A stretch of 64,000 nucleotides of DNA from Arctopsyche grandis (taxonomy: Eukaryota; Arthropoda; Insecta; Trichoptera; Hydropsychidae), in assembly GCF_051622035.1 (NCBI RefSeq), contig NC_135367.1:14064501-14128500 (forward strand), given 5' to 3'. How positions within the stretch are numbered: position 1 is the stretch's first letter; every line of letters begins with the position of its first letter. Both the position numbers and the translations under genes were made by a program. The notes beneath the pieces are model-generated. The model was not told where the DNA came from. It saw only the letters and a list, made by a program, of their open reading frames with translations, and searched no databases. Positions 38,756 through 50,238 of this stretch are shown here, one piece after another.

Positions 38756-39179
38756 CTAGGGGTTCCAAAAAACCGCCCAAAAGAAAAAGTCGGTTTTCGG
38801 TTTTTTTTACAAATAAAAATCCGGTTGACCGGCTTTCACCGGTTTCAAAATTAAGATTTTTTTTAAATTTTAAATTTTTATATAGAAAAGAAAATTGTAT
38901 ATATACATATTATATTATGCAAAAAAATAATTGCTTATAAATTAAATTGAGTTATAAACATCGTGAACTTTAATAAGATCATTATTATATATTACTAGCT
39001 GTATTACCCGGCTTCGCTCAGTGTTTATAATATAAACCGCTTAAACATGACTAAGCTAACAGTAAACATTTAATTAAAAAAAAAAAATTAAAAATTAAAA
39101 AATAAAAATAAAAAAATAAATAAAAATAAATCAAAAAAAAAATTTAAAAAATCAAAAAAAAAATCAATTTTTTTTTTTG

Positions 39180-40310
39180 CCTTCTAGGGCTCCGCCCTCG
39201 GCGCCCCCCTGAGCCTTTGCCTTCTAGGGCTTCGCCCCTCCACGCCCCCATGAGCAATTGCCGTTTAGGGCTTCGCCCCCATGATCAGTTGCCTTCTAGG
39301 GCTCCGCCCTCGGCGCCCCCATGAGCAATTGCCGTTTAGGGCTTCGCCCCCATGATCAGTTGCCTTTTAGGGCTTCGCCCCTCCGCGCCCCCATGATTAA
39401 ATGCCGTCTAGGGCTTCGCCCCCCTTAGTTAATGGCTTTTAGGGCTTCGCCCCTCCACGTCCCCATGGTTAATTGCCGTCTAGGGCTTCGCCCCCCTTAG
39501 TAAATGCCTATTAGGGCTTCGCCCCTCCGCGCCCCCATGATTAATTGCCGTCTAGGGCTTCGCCCCCATGATCAGTTGCCGATAAGGGCTTCGCCCCTCC
39601 ACGTCCCCATGGTTAATTCCCGTCTAGGGCTTCGCCTCCCTTAGTAAATGCCTATTAGGGCTTCGCCCCTCCGCGCCCCCCATGATTAAATACCGTCTAG
39701 GGCTTCGCCCCCATGATCAGTTGCCGATAAGGGCTTCGACCCTCCACGTCCCCATGATTAATTGCCGTCTAGGGCTTCGCCCCCATTATCAGTTGCCTTT
39801 TAGGGCTTCGCCCCTCCGCGCCCCCATTATTAAATGCCGTTTAGGGCTTCGCCCCCCTTTGCTAATGCCTTTTGGGGCTTCGCCCCACCGCGCCCCCATG
39901 ATTAAATGCCGTCTAGGGCTTCGCCCCCATGATCAGTTGCCTTTTAGGGCTTCGCCCCTCCACGCCCCCATGATTAAATGCCGTCTAAGGCTTCGCCCCC
40001 ATGATCAGTTGCCTTTTAGGGCTTCGCCCCTCCACGCCCCCATGATTAATTGCCGTCTAGGGCTTCGCCCCCATGATCAGTTGCCGATAAGGGCTTCGCC
40101 CCTCCGCGTCCCCATGATTAAATGCCGTTTTGGGCTTCGCCCCCCTTAGTTAATGCCTTTTAGGGCTTCGCCCCTCCGCGCCCCCATGATTAAATGCCGT
40201 CTAAGGCTTCGCCCCCATGATCAGTTGCCTTTTAGGGCTTCGCCCCTCCACGCCCCCATGATTAAATGCCGTCTAGGGCTTCGCCCCCATGATCAGTTGC
40301 CGTTTAGGGC
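39180..40310. repeat. 72-bp tandem array with GGGCTTCGCCC hairpins
   Basis: The composite unit is a ~41-bp part (TAGGGCTTCGCCCCTCCACG, then CCCCCATGATTAAATGCC) and a ~31-bp part (TAGGGCTTCGCCCCCATGAT, then CAGTTGCC), about 72 bp together, repeated some fifteen times with variants. Each half holds the perfect palindrome GGGCTTCGCCC. Because 72 is a multiple of three, the array stays open in several frames; the predicted peptides (period 24 residues, IKCRLGLRPHDQLPFRASPL) are translations of the repeat and not evidence of a protein. Confidence 0.95.
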
Positions 40311-40319
40311 TTCGCCTCA

Positions 40320-40705
40320 TAAGGCTGCGCCCCCTTGCGCCCCCTTCGGGGCCCCATGCGGCTAAGCTCCATAAGGCGGCGCCCCATAAGGCGGCGCCCC
40401 ATAAGACGGCGCCCCAAAAGGCGGCGCCCCATAAGGCAGCGCCCCATAAGGCTGCGCCCCATAAGACTGCACCCCATAAGGCTGCGCCCCATAAGACTGC
40501 ACCCCATAAGGCTACGCCCCATGAGGCTGCGCCCCCCTGCGCCCCCTTCGGGGCCCCATGCGGCTAAGCTCCATAAGGCGGCGCCCCATAAGGCTGCGCC
40601 CCTAAGGCTGCGCTCCATAAGACAGCGCCCCATAAGACAGCGCCCCATAAGGCTGCGCCCCATAAGACTGCGCCCCATAAGGTTGCGCCCCATAAAGCTG
40701 CGCCC
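40320..40705. repeat. 15-bp GC-rich tandem array, two blocks
   Basis: About twenty-two units of ATAAGGCGGCGCCCC/ATAAGGCTGCGCCCC. Each block is introduced by TGCGCCCCCTTCGGGGCCCC plus ATGCGGCTAAGCTCC (at 40327 and 40530). The 15-bp period keeps long frames open on both strands, explaining apparent ORFs of up to 147 codons. Confidence 0.95.
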
Positions 40706-40756
40706 CCTTTTCGGTTTAAACCGGCTTGGAAGCCCCAGTATGTACACATTGAGGAA

Positions 40757-40945
40757 TGTCAGTGGTTGATTTTGCCAATTATAAATGTGAATGATTGTTA
40801 TTTTTATGATTATAATGATGTTGTGTTATTATTGTTATTATTATTGTTATCATGTTATTATTATTGATTGACTGGCCACAGTGACGCGTTGGAGCTCTCT
40901 GTAATGTCACTGTGGCTAATATGTTAAATAAATAAATATGTCGAC
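40757..40945 (+). mobile_element. 3' end of a LINE with stem-loop and (TAAA)n tail
   Basis: GGCCACAGTGACGCGTT ... TAATGTCACTGTGGC (40874-40916) forms a perfect 10-11 bp stem, followed by AATATGTTAAATAAATAAAT. The same arrangement ends the longer LINE at 58456-60608. Only the extreme 3' region is present; the left part is TTATTATTGTTA-type low-complexity DNA. Confidence 0.7.
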
Positions 40946-41468
40946 TTTATGCACATTTTCCGCCTAAATAGATTATTTTATGATATAAGCAAATTAACAA
41001 ACAACCTTTCCTTTTTCACGAGTAATACATATAATAGGAGCGTATAAAATCAGTAGCACTTAAAGGTTAATTGATTAAAAATAAAAACGAAAGTCTGTTC
41101 AGCAGAAATAACTAAACGGTATACGGGAAAAATCGAACAAGAGAGCACTTTACGAAAATTAAAGAGTCGTTCTCAAATCGGTCAAATTTGTGATTGAGAA
41201 CCAATTGAACCAAACGTGAAAGGCGTTCGATAAATCGTAAAAGAAAATCTTACGAAAAAAAGCTTTACACAAAATGAACATCGGATCCTTTTTAAAAAAA
41301 AATTCAATTTCTACATGCTAGTGGATCATCTATGATATTTACATTCTAAAACCGACAATATCCTCAAAATAAAAGGCTCCAAGAATAATAATGTAATATT
41401 AGCAATCATAACATTGTACTAATTACATATACACACATAGTCTCAAACTCCGCCACCACAAGACGTAC
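40946..41468. other. Presumed intron of the SPATA20-like gene
   Basis: AT-rich sequence downstream (in the gene's direction) of the exon at 41469-41677. I see no further exon here; the missing C-terminal codons should lie at lower coordinates or be too diverged or short to recognise by eye. Confidence 0.4.
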
Positions 41469-41677
41469 CTTCTTTGAGTCTCAAAACAACGGAGACATCT
41501 CGCGACTGACTCGTGAAGTAACCGTGTCCCTTCTCATCCCAAAACAGCTCGTCCTGTTTCTCCTGCAACTGGCAGGCCCACTCCAACCAGTCCCTGTTGA
41601 GAGACGCCTCATACAGGTCGAGCAGGCCCTTGATGAGGAAAGCGTAATCGTCTAAGAATCCCTTGATGGGCGTCGAT
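41469..41677 (-). CDS. SPATA20-like protein, exon 3 of the part seen
   Basis: Continues the protein from the exon at 43612-45255. The acceptor is TTTATGTTGCAG at 41678-41689 and the donor AAAGAAG/GTACGT at 41469/41468, both canonical. The split codons join in phase. The encoded segment STPIKGFLDDYAFLIKGLLD is a strong match to the alpha/alpha-barrel part of the SPATA20 (DUF255) family, as is LQEKQDELFWDEKGHGYF. In animals the protein goes on for roughly another 100-150 residues past this point. I could not find those codons at 36000-41468. Either they lie further left across a large repeat-filled intron or the gene is truncated. Confidence 0.9.
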
Positions 41678-43611
41678 CTGCAACATAAATTCAAAATAAG
41701 ATTTCAGCGACCTTTAAACGACCAAAAAGGCCACGAGGTATCTCACCGACTGTGTGCGCTATATCGCGACCTTGTTTTAGGAAAAGACCGCAAGCCGAGT
41801 CTGATAAAGTATATTTACATCGATTGTTATTTATTATAAACAAATTGTTGGCCGCCAAATGGGTCACGCATTATCTTTTACACAACTGTTAGCTGTGTCT
41901 GGTCACAATATCAGACACAGAACGAGATAATGTAATCGATCGTACCGTTTTAAATGTTCAAAAGGCTCAAAATCTCGGTGCAATACTTATCGTTTGCAAT
42001 ACTTTGAGTCTTTCCAAAATAATTTGAATAAAATAGAATTTATCTAAATAAAAAAAAAAAAAACATTTCAAATTTAATACCTGTATGTTTGGTAAAACGA
42101 CACAATTGTGCTATCTTCAAAAACCAAAATTTCCCAACCATTACAGTTCTATGATCATATTTCGTAAAATAAAATCTCTCTTATGATCAAAATTGACATT
42201 AAAATGAATAAAACCTTGTTCACTTCACTTGCATGTGTATCTGTAGGGGTCAAGATTTCTCTTTAAAAAATAAATCATATTTTAAATCCACTCAATATCA
42301 CTCGACTAAATTCCTAGTTTATCGTCAGTGGTATTTTACGCCGTTTTGTAAACAGTTTTTATAACAATCGAAGAGACGCTATTATCCACACAGTGAACGA
42401 CCGTAAACATCAAAAGGTCCTTGACTCACATTCACGTATAAACAAAACAAGGTTACACTATTACCATATAATATTCGACGAGCATTATTCACACAAAATA
42501 TGCATCGCCATGCAAAGACCAGTTTTAAGTCACAAATTATTCAAATGTAGATTTCAAACTGCACTGACGACTCCTCGTAGACACATGTGGCAAAATAAAA
42601 TTTTAAAAAATCCAGAAAATTCGATGCCAGCAACAAAGTAAACACGTTTTACATAATTTTAAAACATTCAACGTGCAGCAGAGATTCATTAAAATTCATG
42701 AAGCGTTTAAAAGTAGTTGAATATTAAAAATGAACTGTTCTTCCGACGACGACTGAACACTTACAAACTTTAAAAAAATGATGCTGAACTAATTTTTACT
42801 AACTTACGTAACGATTTTTAATAGATGTCGATATCTTTCTGACCTTAACGCAATGTAATTGAACGGACAAGGTCTACCGGTCAACGAAGAAAGATCATAA
42901 TCCATTAGGTGAATGCTTCTCCGAGATGAATATGATTAGCCTTCAACGGAAATAATGCCTTATGTCACATGTATTAATAACGAAGTCTAATTGTATATTG
43001 AAATTAGGAGTCTTCATTAAACTCTAACATCATCTAATTCAATCATGTGAACACACTAACCATACAATCGATATATGTATGTATGTACCACATCCGATTT
43101 TCCTAAAGTGTGACCCACAACCAGTTATTATATGGCCCACAAATCTCAAATGGCAAAAATATACCAACTCCGGAAATTTTCAAAGAAAAATTTTGAATCT
43201 GTTCTAGTTCTGAACATTATTTCAATTTGACCATCATCTAAAAAGTAAGGAGATTTCTGTACTAAATAGTGATCCATAACGAATTGAGAAATCAATTCAC
43301 ATTAGTTATTAACCATTCCTATACATCAAAAATTTTGATTATAAATTTCATATATGTATATTAAACATTGCACATAATTTTATGTATAAAACTTTTCCTT
43401 AACCCTGAGAACATCTATATAAATTATAGAGAAAATCGTGAAACATTAATTTTTTTCATACATAAGTCTCCAAGGTCATGTAATTTAAATTCGTTGCATT
43501 CTAAATAATGCATTTTAAGTTATTTCAAAATTAAGTACACATATACAATAATAATCGAACCTCAATACTAATAGTTTACATATTCCAATTTAGCTCTGTG
43601 GATGTACTTAC
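41678..43611 (-). other. Intron of SPATA20-like gene
   Basis: GTAAGT...GCAG intron of 1934 bp. AT-rich, with no embedded transposon that I recognise. Confidence 0.85.
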
Positions 43612-45255
43612 ATTTGAGCGATATCTCCATGGGAATCTCTGTAGCATGACCTGTACAGAATTTTTTCGTTTTCATTGTACAAATACTTCTTTACAAACGT
43701 GGCCGCCTTTATAGCTCTATCGATGTATTTCTTGTCGCCTAAAGTTTGACCAGCTCTCGAAAATCCAGCTATCATCAGACCATTCCATGAACAGAGCATT
43801 TTTGAATCAAGATGTGGCCTAGGCCGCTTGCTCCTTCTGTCGTAAAGCACCTGCCGACACTCTTCCAATATCTCGCTGAGCTTTTCCGTAGTGATTTTGA
43901 ATTTTTCAGCCGTCTCTTCGGCACTTCCGTATATAATTAAGATGTTTTTGTTGTCCAACTCTGAACCGTGACCCGGCTCCACATTTCCATCCTGTTTAAC
44001 ATTGAAATGATGGCAGAATATATCCATATACGACAATTTATCTGGAGTAAATTTATCACCAAGCAATGATTCTATTTCATCGTATTCCCATACGCAAAAT
44101 GCGCCTTCTAATTTATTGGGAGCGCCTTTAGTAGGAAACGAATCGGCATCTTCGGCACTGTAAAATCCACCTGATTCGTGACTCAAATCCCTATCAACAT
44201 ACGTAAGAATATCTTTAATGACATCACTATAAAATTCATCTTTCGTTGCTAGATATGCATCGGTGTAAGCTATGACTAGTTGAGCTTGATCATAGAGCAT
44301 TTTTTCAAAGTGAGGAACGTGCCATTTACCGTCTACTGAATAACGAGCGAATCCATTAGATACATGATCGTGAATGCCTCCTTGAGCTATTTTTTTCAAC
44401 GTGTGCAAACACATATTGAGGCACTTCTTGCCGGACGATGAATCTTTATCCCTGGAATAAGCATGAAATAAGAAATTAAATATGGACGCTTGGGGGAACT
44501 TCGGCGCACTCCCGAACCCACCAAAGTTATCATCAAACTCCCTTGTATACCATGATACACATTTCTTCCAACATTCTTCACCGGGAAGTTCAACGACATC
44601 AGTTGACTTTTTGATTTCTGACACTTTCTTCAATACATCGATTATATGAGCGCCCGTGGACATGAATTCGTCTTTTTGTTCGTTCCATTGATGAGCGAGA
44701 TTCAACAGTATCGTTTTGAAACCAGGTCTGCCCCATTTGTCTTCGGGAGGATAGTACGTTCCACCAGTAACTGGTTGCAATTCCGGAGTCAAAAATACAG
44801 ACATAGGCCAACCACCCCGATCTGAAGTCGCATGAATAAAAGTCATATAAACCCGATCAATATCCGGCCTCTCCTCTCTGTCTACTTTGATATTGACGTA
44901 ATAATTATTCATTATTTTAGCGATAGTTTCATTTTCGAACGACTCATGCTCCATGACGTGACACCAATGACACGTTGAATACCCAACGGATAGAAATATC
45001 AACTTATTTTCCTGTTTAGCCTTTTTGAAAGCATCTTCACCCCAAGGATACCAGTCGACGGGATTATGAGCGTGTTGTAAAAGATATGGAGAAAGCTCGT
45101 CAACTAATCTGTTGGTAAATTGGTGCGAGTGAACGGCTCCTGCAGATTCATCAGATGAGGAAGCGGACGACATTGTTTTAATTAAGCTGTTGCGATTTTT
45201 CAAGAAAGACGACCTGGCAACTTCTAATGCAGCTGGATTTGAAGCCGATCTGAAT
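43612..45255 (-). CDS. SPATA20-like thioredoxin-domain protein, main exon
   Basis: Member of the SPATA20/YyaL family: an N-terminal DUF255 thioredoxin-like domain followed by an (alpha/alpha)6 barrel resembling N-acylglucosamine 2-epimerases. In this model the protein has [19 protein letters not shown] near residues 112-130 and the thioredoxin-type [14 protein letters not shown] with CxxC at about 149-152, then [11 protein letters not shown] and [20 protein letters not shown]. Later blocks include [33 protein letters not shown] and [15 protein letters not shown]. The acceptor is CTGTTTCAG ending at 45256, the donor AAAT/GTAAGT at 43612/43611; phases fit the flanking exons. The family's biochemical role is not settled; thiol-redox or sugar binding are proposed from fold only. 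A second in-frame Met in good context (MSSASSSDE, about residue 82) could start a form without the leader. Confidence 0.95.
43613..45255 (-). other. Note: alternative acceptor at 45250
   Basis: The exon start contains CAGATTCAGATCGG, so a second AG six bases downstream (exon start 45249) would also splice in frame and remove only two residues. The sequence alone does not decide between them. Confidence 0.5.
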
Positions 45256-46159
45256 CTGAAACAGATGCAAATTATTATAAATTTTTGATTCAAATACGTA
45301 TTTGTTAAATCATCTTATTTATGTATGATATGCATAAATGTTCAAATATAATATGTCAATGTGAAAATTTGTCAAAATTTGACATTGTGTTGACGTATAA
45401 TAAAAAAATAATATGTACATACAATAAAAAAATATCAACACAATGAGTAATAACTCTAAAAAACATAAAATTTTAACCTTATCAAATGTATTGTTTATGA
45501 TTGAACATATTTAAAATTTCATGTACATTTGTCAATGTGGATGAATAAGTAATAAAATTAGTGATGTTAGTATTATTTTAATAAAAATATAGCAATTTTT
45601 TTTATTCATAAAAAAATTATTGGATTTTATAAAAGTTAAAGATTACTAATTGCTGGTCCAATTATTATTTTACTCAATGAAACATTGAAACCCAATTATT
45701 ACAAAAGACTCGATGTTTTTGGGTGTAAGTTTCAAATTAAGAGCCACCATTTTGTTCAAAACAAAAGAAGACTTTCTAAAAACATAAGACATTTTTATAA
45801 AACAAAAAATTATTTATTTAAATCCAAAGCCCACACATAAACAACGAGAATCAACATTCACATAACAAACTATTAAAAAAATTAAGCCAAATTGTAACAA
45901 AAAATTTATAACCACATGTGCATACACACATTCGACCTGCATTGAGATAATAATTGAAATAAAAACAACTATCGACAGTCTACGCCAATTATGAAGTGAT
46001 ATTCGCAGGATTTTTAAATAGCACGCTACGGGAGCCAACCACCGAAAAAAGTTATGGGATTGCGCAACCACCATTTTTGAAACGGAAACGGAAACGGAAG
46101 CAAGGAGCTAGGAAGGGTGGGGTGGGGTGGGTTGGAACAAGAGGCGGTGAATGACAAAC
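45256..46159 (-). other. Putative first intron of SPATA20-like gene
   Basis: 904 bp, bounded by CTTCG/GTTTGT and TGTTTCAG if the proposed first exon is right. Contains an AT-rich inverted repeat around TTTGTCAAAATTTGACA (45369-45385). Confidence 0.4.
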
Positions 46160-46320
46160 CGAAGGTAGCGCTTGCCATCAGCAATGTCAGCATGAATGTG
46201 ATGAGTGAGGATGCTGGCGCTAGCACTGGCACAGGCACTTGTTATTGTCGGTGGCGTTCTGACGTGCAACGATTCGCCAGCGGAGAGGCATCGCGCCAAC
46301 CCGACCGCGCGGCCCGCCAT
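46160..46320 (-). CDS. Putative first coding exon (mitochondrial leader) of SPATA20-like gene
   Basis: An open frame starting in the context AAAAATGGCGGGCC encodes MAGRAVGLARCLSAGESLHV, a basic, hydroxyl-rich start lacking early acidic residues, as expected for a mitochondrial targeting peptide; vertebrate SPATA20 also begins with such a leader. A GTTTGT donor after CTTCG would leave two bases that join in phase with the next exon, giving ...[11 protein letters not shown]. The region is GC-rich compared with its surroundings, like a 5' exon. The donor is not strong, and there is no transcript evidence, so this exon is a proposal. Confidence 0.4.
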
Positions 46321-46934
46321 TTTTTACTTCCAGCTTTATTTATGATCTGATTCTGATTCGGAAATGAGAATGGCAAACGGAAACGCACCGATTGACCGCG
46401 ACAGCGGAGTGACGGTCACTGGCTTGTGGCAGCGGTCGACGACGAGACCTGCCAGACGTCAACACGAATCCACGCCTAGCGACTCATTACCCGACCATGT
46501 CTCCAAGCATCAGCTGTTTCTTGTAAACACAACTGCGCAATTGATTCGACAGGCTGTGCTCGATTTTATACCCCAAAAAATATATAACTCTCTTTTTAAA
46601 AAAATTATTTTTAATTATTTCAAGCGCTCGCAAGCTTTGTCCCAAGTCTGGGTAATGTAAAAGGTTAAATCTTGACAAGTTTTTGGTTAAGTTATTATCT
46701 TCATCTACTTTTTGCAACTTTCTTGTTGATAAATGCCCCTTTATTATTTCCGCAGTTACTCATCTTTCAGTCTGGAAGACCTAGCGAGTATTCGCTATCT
46801 GCGATCGGTTTATAATTTTTTTTTAATATATTCTTGCTATGATTTTCACCGAAGCTACGGCCCCTTCTTCTCGCCTATAGAAATAAATTTATACTAATAT
46901 CAACCCAAAAAGTGTTCCTAATTCAACACTCATT

Positions 46935-47272
46935 GGCGCCGTCCACATTACCGATATCTACTACCGGTATATCCATATCCAGTTCCAGTGGCGGCTCGTG
47001 CATATGGGTTGCGGGGCTGCAGTACTCCCAGTACGGTACAAATGCATGCTATTTTTGTCGTCCACATGGGCTGCGGGGATGCGAACCTCCCAGTATAGTA
47101 CATATTCAAGCTATTTTTCTTTTCATTCGAACTACTACAGCCTGAATAATCTCTGCAGCCCCCCCCCCCCACCATGAAATCTCACGAGCCGCTACTGTCC
47201 CGTTCCCATATTGCAACCTGTGGTTGTTATTTAGGCACTGGATATGGAAATATCGGTAGTGTGGACGGTGCC
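46935..47272. mobile_element. Harbinger-like MITE, interrupted by a hAT MITE
   Basis: Ends GGCGCCGTCCACATTACCG and, from the right, GGCACCGTCCACACTACCG. The 3-bp repeat ATT flanks it (46932-46934 and 47273-47275), compatible with PIF/Harbinger-type 3-bp duplications. Without the hAT insertion the element is about 118 bp. It is followed by an independent copy only three bases away. Confidence 0.7.
46986..47197. mobile_element. 212-bp hAT MITE (CAGTGGCGGCTCGTG family)
   Basis: Ends CAGTGGCGGCTCGTG and, from the right, CAGTAGCGGCTCGTG. Flanking 8-mers TCCAGTTC and TCCCGTTC agree at seven of eight positions. The same family and the same length (212 bp) recur at 56786-56997. It includes a poly-C run at 47159-47170. 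Nested inside the Harbinger-like element. Confidence 0.9.
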
Positions 47273-47275
47273 ATT

Positions 47276-47413
47276 GGCTACGTCCACACTACCGATATTT
47301 AGGAATTTTTCCATAACCAGTTACTAAATAGCAACCACAGGTTGCAATATGGGAACTGGATATGGAAAAATTCCTAAATATCGGGTGTAGATATCGGTAG
47401 TGTGGACGTAGCC
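47276..47413. mobile_element. Second Harbinger-like MITE copy
   Basis: Starts GGCTACGTCCACACTACCG and ends with its complement GGTAGTGTGGACGTAGCC. 138 bp, palindromic throughout, and it carries the GCAACCACAGGTTGCAATAT core found in the neighbouring copy in opposite orientation. The right flank CTT replaces ATT, so the 3-bp duplication is imperfect. Confidence 0.7.
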
Positions 47414-47793
47414 CTTCAGAATAAATGATATCTCGGTTCACGGACACTTCATCGCGGTATGATTTAAAAATATGTATATATATACATATATGTATAGTAC
47501 ATTAAGTATTATAGTAATTGATTATTTGGATAACAGTAAAAAATAAAATTATGCATGATAATAGTTTTAAAACTATGCTTTTAAAGTTTTATAGAAAAAA
47601 AATCCTTTTCCAAACTATTCGAAGAAATTGCGCACTTGTTTTGAACTAATTAAGATGAGACATGCGTGTTTCTTACTTAACGTCTTACGTATGTAACTAA
47701 TAGGAATCGAGTATATACGTATGTACTTGTCACTGCCGCAGCCGTGAAATAATGTCGAAATTTTTGTTTGCAAGATATGTATATATATACGTA

Positions 47794-47983
47794 GGTAATT
47801 GGACTATTCGTCACATTGGGGTGGTCACAAAGACAATTTTTGCCATGAAAATCGCGAATACTCAATATTTGGCACTCAAGTTCTCGTTACTATGATAGTT
47901 ATCGTTAGTATGATGGAATTTTCGGCTGCTAGATGTTCCGTTATAGAGATTTTAGAGACTTTGTGACGAGTAATCACCGAACC
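47794..47983. mobile_element. MULE-like foldback MITE (GGTTCGGTGATTA family)
   Basis: Right end, inverted, reads GGTTCGGTGATTACTCGTCA and left end GGTAATTGGACTATTCGTCA. Flanks ATATACGTA and ATGTACGTA match at eight of nine positions. Internal text GCCATGAAAATCGCGAATAC is shared with the copies at 56440 and 57004. Confidence 0.8.
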
Positions 47984-48170
47984 ATGTACGTACATACGTC
48001 ATGGTAGAGTGAATAGACTATAGAATCCTGACGTCTCCCAAAAGTCATTTAATCTAGCGTCTAAATCCTTGGAGAACTTTCCAAGCCTCAAAACAATTTT
48101 ATCATGTTGTCTTTATTCCAAGAGCTAGCCGCACTTTTAGATTAATTATCTCTTAAAATAGTTTGTAATG

Positions 48171-48475
48171 GACGCAATCATACTCTGTTCGGGCATGTAC
48201 ATTCATAACCATCCATACAGAATGTATCAAAGAATACTGTCCGTACTTACAGGTCTGGTGCCGGTTCATTCCGAACAAGTAGTTGTTTTTTTTTTTAATA
48301 AATAGTGCTGAGCTCATAACCCAACTAACCTCCCCTATTCCGCATTTAGATCTGTTCATACCTGGTCGGCAGCAGCAAGTACTCATTGGTAAATCATATA
48401 CATATGGAATGCATTAAATACTGTACGTACTTGAAGGTTGACTGCTGTTGCCATTATGTGCCAACTAGGTATGAA
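48171..48475. repeat. Diverged foldback related to the element at 63675
   Basis: Shares GTATCAAAGAATACTGTC (48226-48243) and ATCTGTTCATACCTGG (48351) / CTAGGTATGAACAACAG (48467) with 63675-63888. It looks like two overlapping or rearranged copies; ends are not clear. Confidence 0.5.
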
Positions 48476-48628
48476 CAACAGTCTGCATAGATCGATCGTT
48501 CCATAAACTCACGACGCTCAAAAAATTAGGGTTTATATTTAATCTCTAAACAATCACAACTAAAAGTAATCATTATATAAGAGGATATGGGGATTGCATA
48601 AATTAAACAGTATTTGATGGAGTAAGGT

Positions 48629-48634
48629 TTTATT
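48629..48634 (-). terminator. RpS9: RpS9 polyadenylation signal
   Basis: AATAAA on the minus strand, 44 bases after the stop codon, in the context TTGAAATAAAACC. Confidence 0.8.
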
Positions 48635-48677
48635 TCAAGTAATATTAACACGCTTTTCGAAAGCGAAGATCACATAT

Positions 48678-48852
48678 TTAATCTTCCTCCTCATCAGCAG
48701 CAGCTGCGCCACCTTGGCTCTTCTTCATGTTCTTCCTCTTCACGCGGCCTGGCCTGCCACCACCGAATGGAGACTTGAGTGAGAAGTCAATGTGCTTCTG
48801 AGAGTCCAGACGCACCATGAAGGATGGAATATTTACAACTTGCTTACGAACA
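48678..48852 (-). CDS. RpS9: Ribosomal protein S9 (uS4), last coding exon
   Basis: Encodes the C-terminal 57 residues, [20 protein letters not shown] followed by [20 protein letters not shown] and an Ala/Glu/Asp-rich end (AAAADEEED), as in insect RpS9. TAA stop at 48678-48680. The acceptor is TATTTTCAG ending at 48853. The codon for Arg is split across the junction with the exon at 49621. The acidic tail follows the basic [10 protein letters not shown] block as in all animal homologues. Confidence 0.98.
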
Positions 48853-49829
<977 letters not shown>

Positions 49830-49999
49830 TTAGAACTTATCCGCATGACCACACAAACTATATAATAGGCAAAATAAATCGTCAGATATAAAAGTAAAAC
49901 AGTTGACAGCATAACATATCAGTCTAGAGGTGCCAGAGTATTTATTTCATCATATACTTTTATCAAATGCAATATTAAAAGAACTGGATTGGTACAAAC

Positions 50000-50222
50000 C
50001 TTCGAACAATCTTTTGGACTCCTTCTCGTCGAGGGTCAAAAGTTCACGAGCAGCTTTACGGATTTTGGCAAGGGTGTACTTGACCTTCCAGACCTCGCGT
50101 TTGTTACACAAACCAAATTCACCGATGATCTTCAACTCATGATCGAGGCGAGTTTTCTCATAGGGACGTCTAGGAGTGACGTATGTCTTGGAGAAGACAG
50201 AGGGTACTCTGCCGTTCACCAT
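50000..50222 (-). CDS. RpS9: Ribosomal protein S9, first coding exon
   Basis: Starts [20 protein letters not shown], an insect-type N-terminus, and continues to [15 protein letters not shown]. The start ATG is at 50222-50220, preceded by GTCAAG. The donor is GAAG/GTTTGT at 50000/49999. The three coding exons total 585 bases (194 residues plus stop), the normal length of insect RpS9. A component of the 40S subunit; expected to be expressed constitutively and translationally controlled through its TOP leader. Confidence 0.98.
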
Positions 50223-50238
50223 CTTGACGGCGTCTCAG
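50223..50238 (-). promoter_or_regulatory. RpS9: RpS9 5' UTR segment joined to start codon
   Basis: CTGAGACGCCGTCAAG, directly before the ATG and after a clear TTAATTTCAG acceptor. Confidence 0.75.

Larger units (their letters stand above)
38756..40738. mobile_element. Candidate non-autonomous element filled with GC-rich minisatellites
   Basis: The edges read CTAGGGGTTCCAAAAAACCG on the left and, from the right, CTGGGGCTTCCAAGCCGG; eleven of the first fourteen positions agree, a plausible pair of inverted ends. Both edges also carry CGGTTT/AAACCG text. Inside are an ACCCGGCTTCGCTCAG repeat head (39006), an A-rich tract (39060-39175) and two tandem arrays (39180-40310 and 40320-40700). Base composition jumps from AT-rich to over 60% GC. 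A target duplication is not clear: GCACGCAC against GTATGTAC differ by three C/T changes. The element call is inference; the arrays are certain. Confidence 0.5.

Noticed and set aside
45340-45400. TTTGTCAAAATTTGACA palindrome as a regulatory operator
   Set aside because: A short palindrome in AT-rich intron sequence is expected by chance; nothing ties it to regulation.
46117-46660. Plus-strand frames of 77 and 98 codons near the SPATA20-like first exon
   Set aside because: They overlap the proposed minus-strand leader exon and have no domain; GC-rich 5' DNA often gives such frames.
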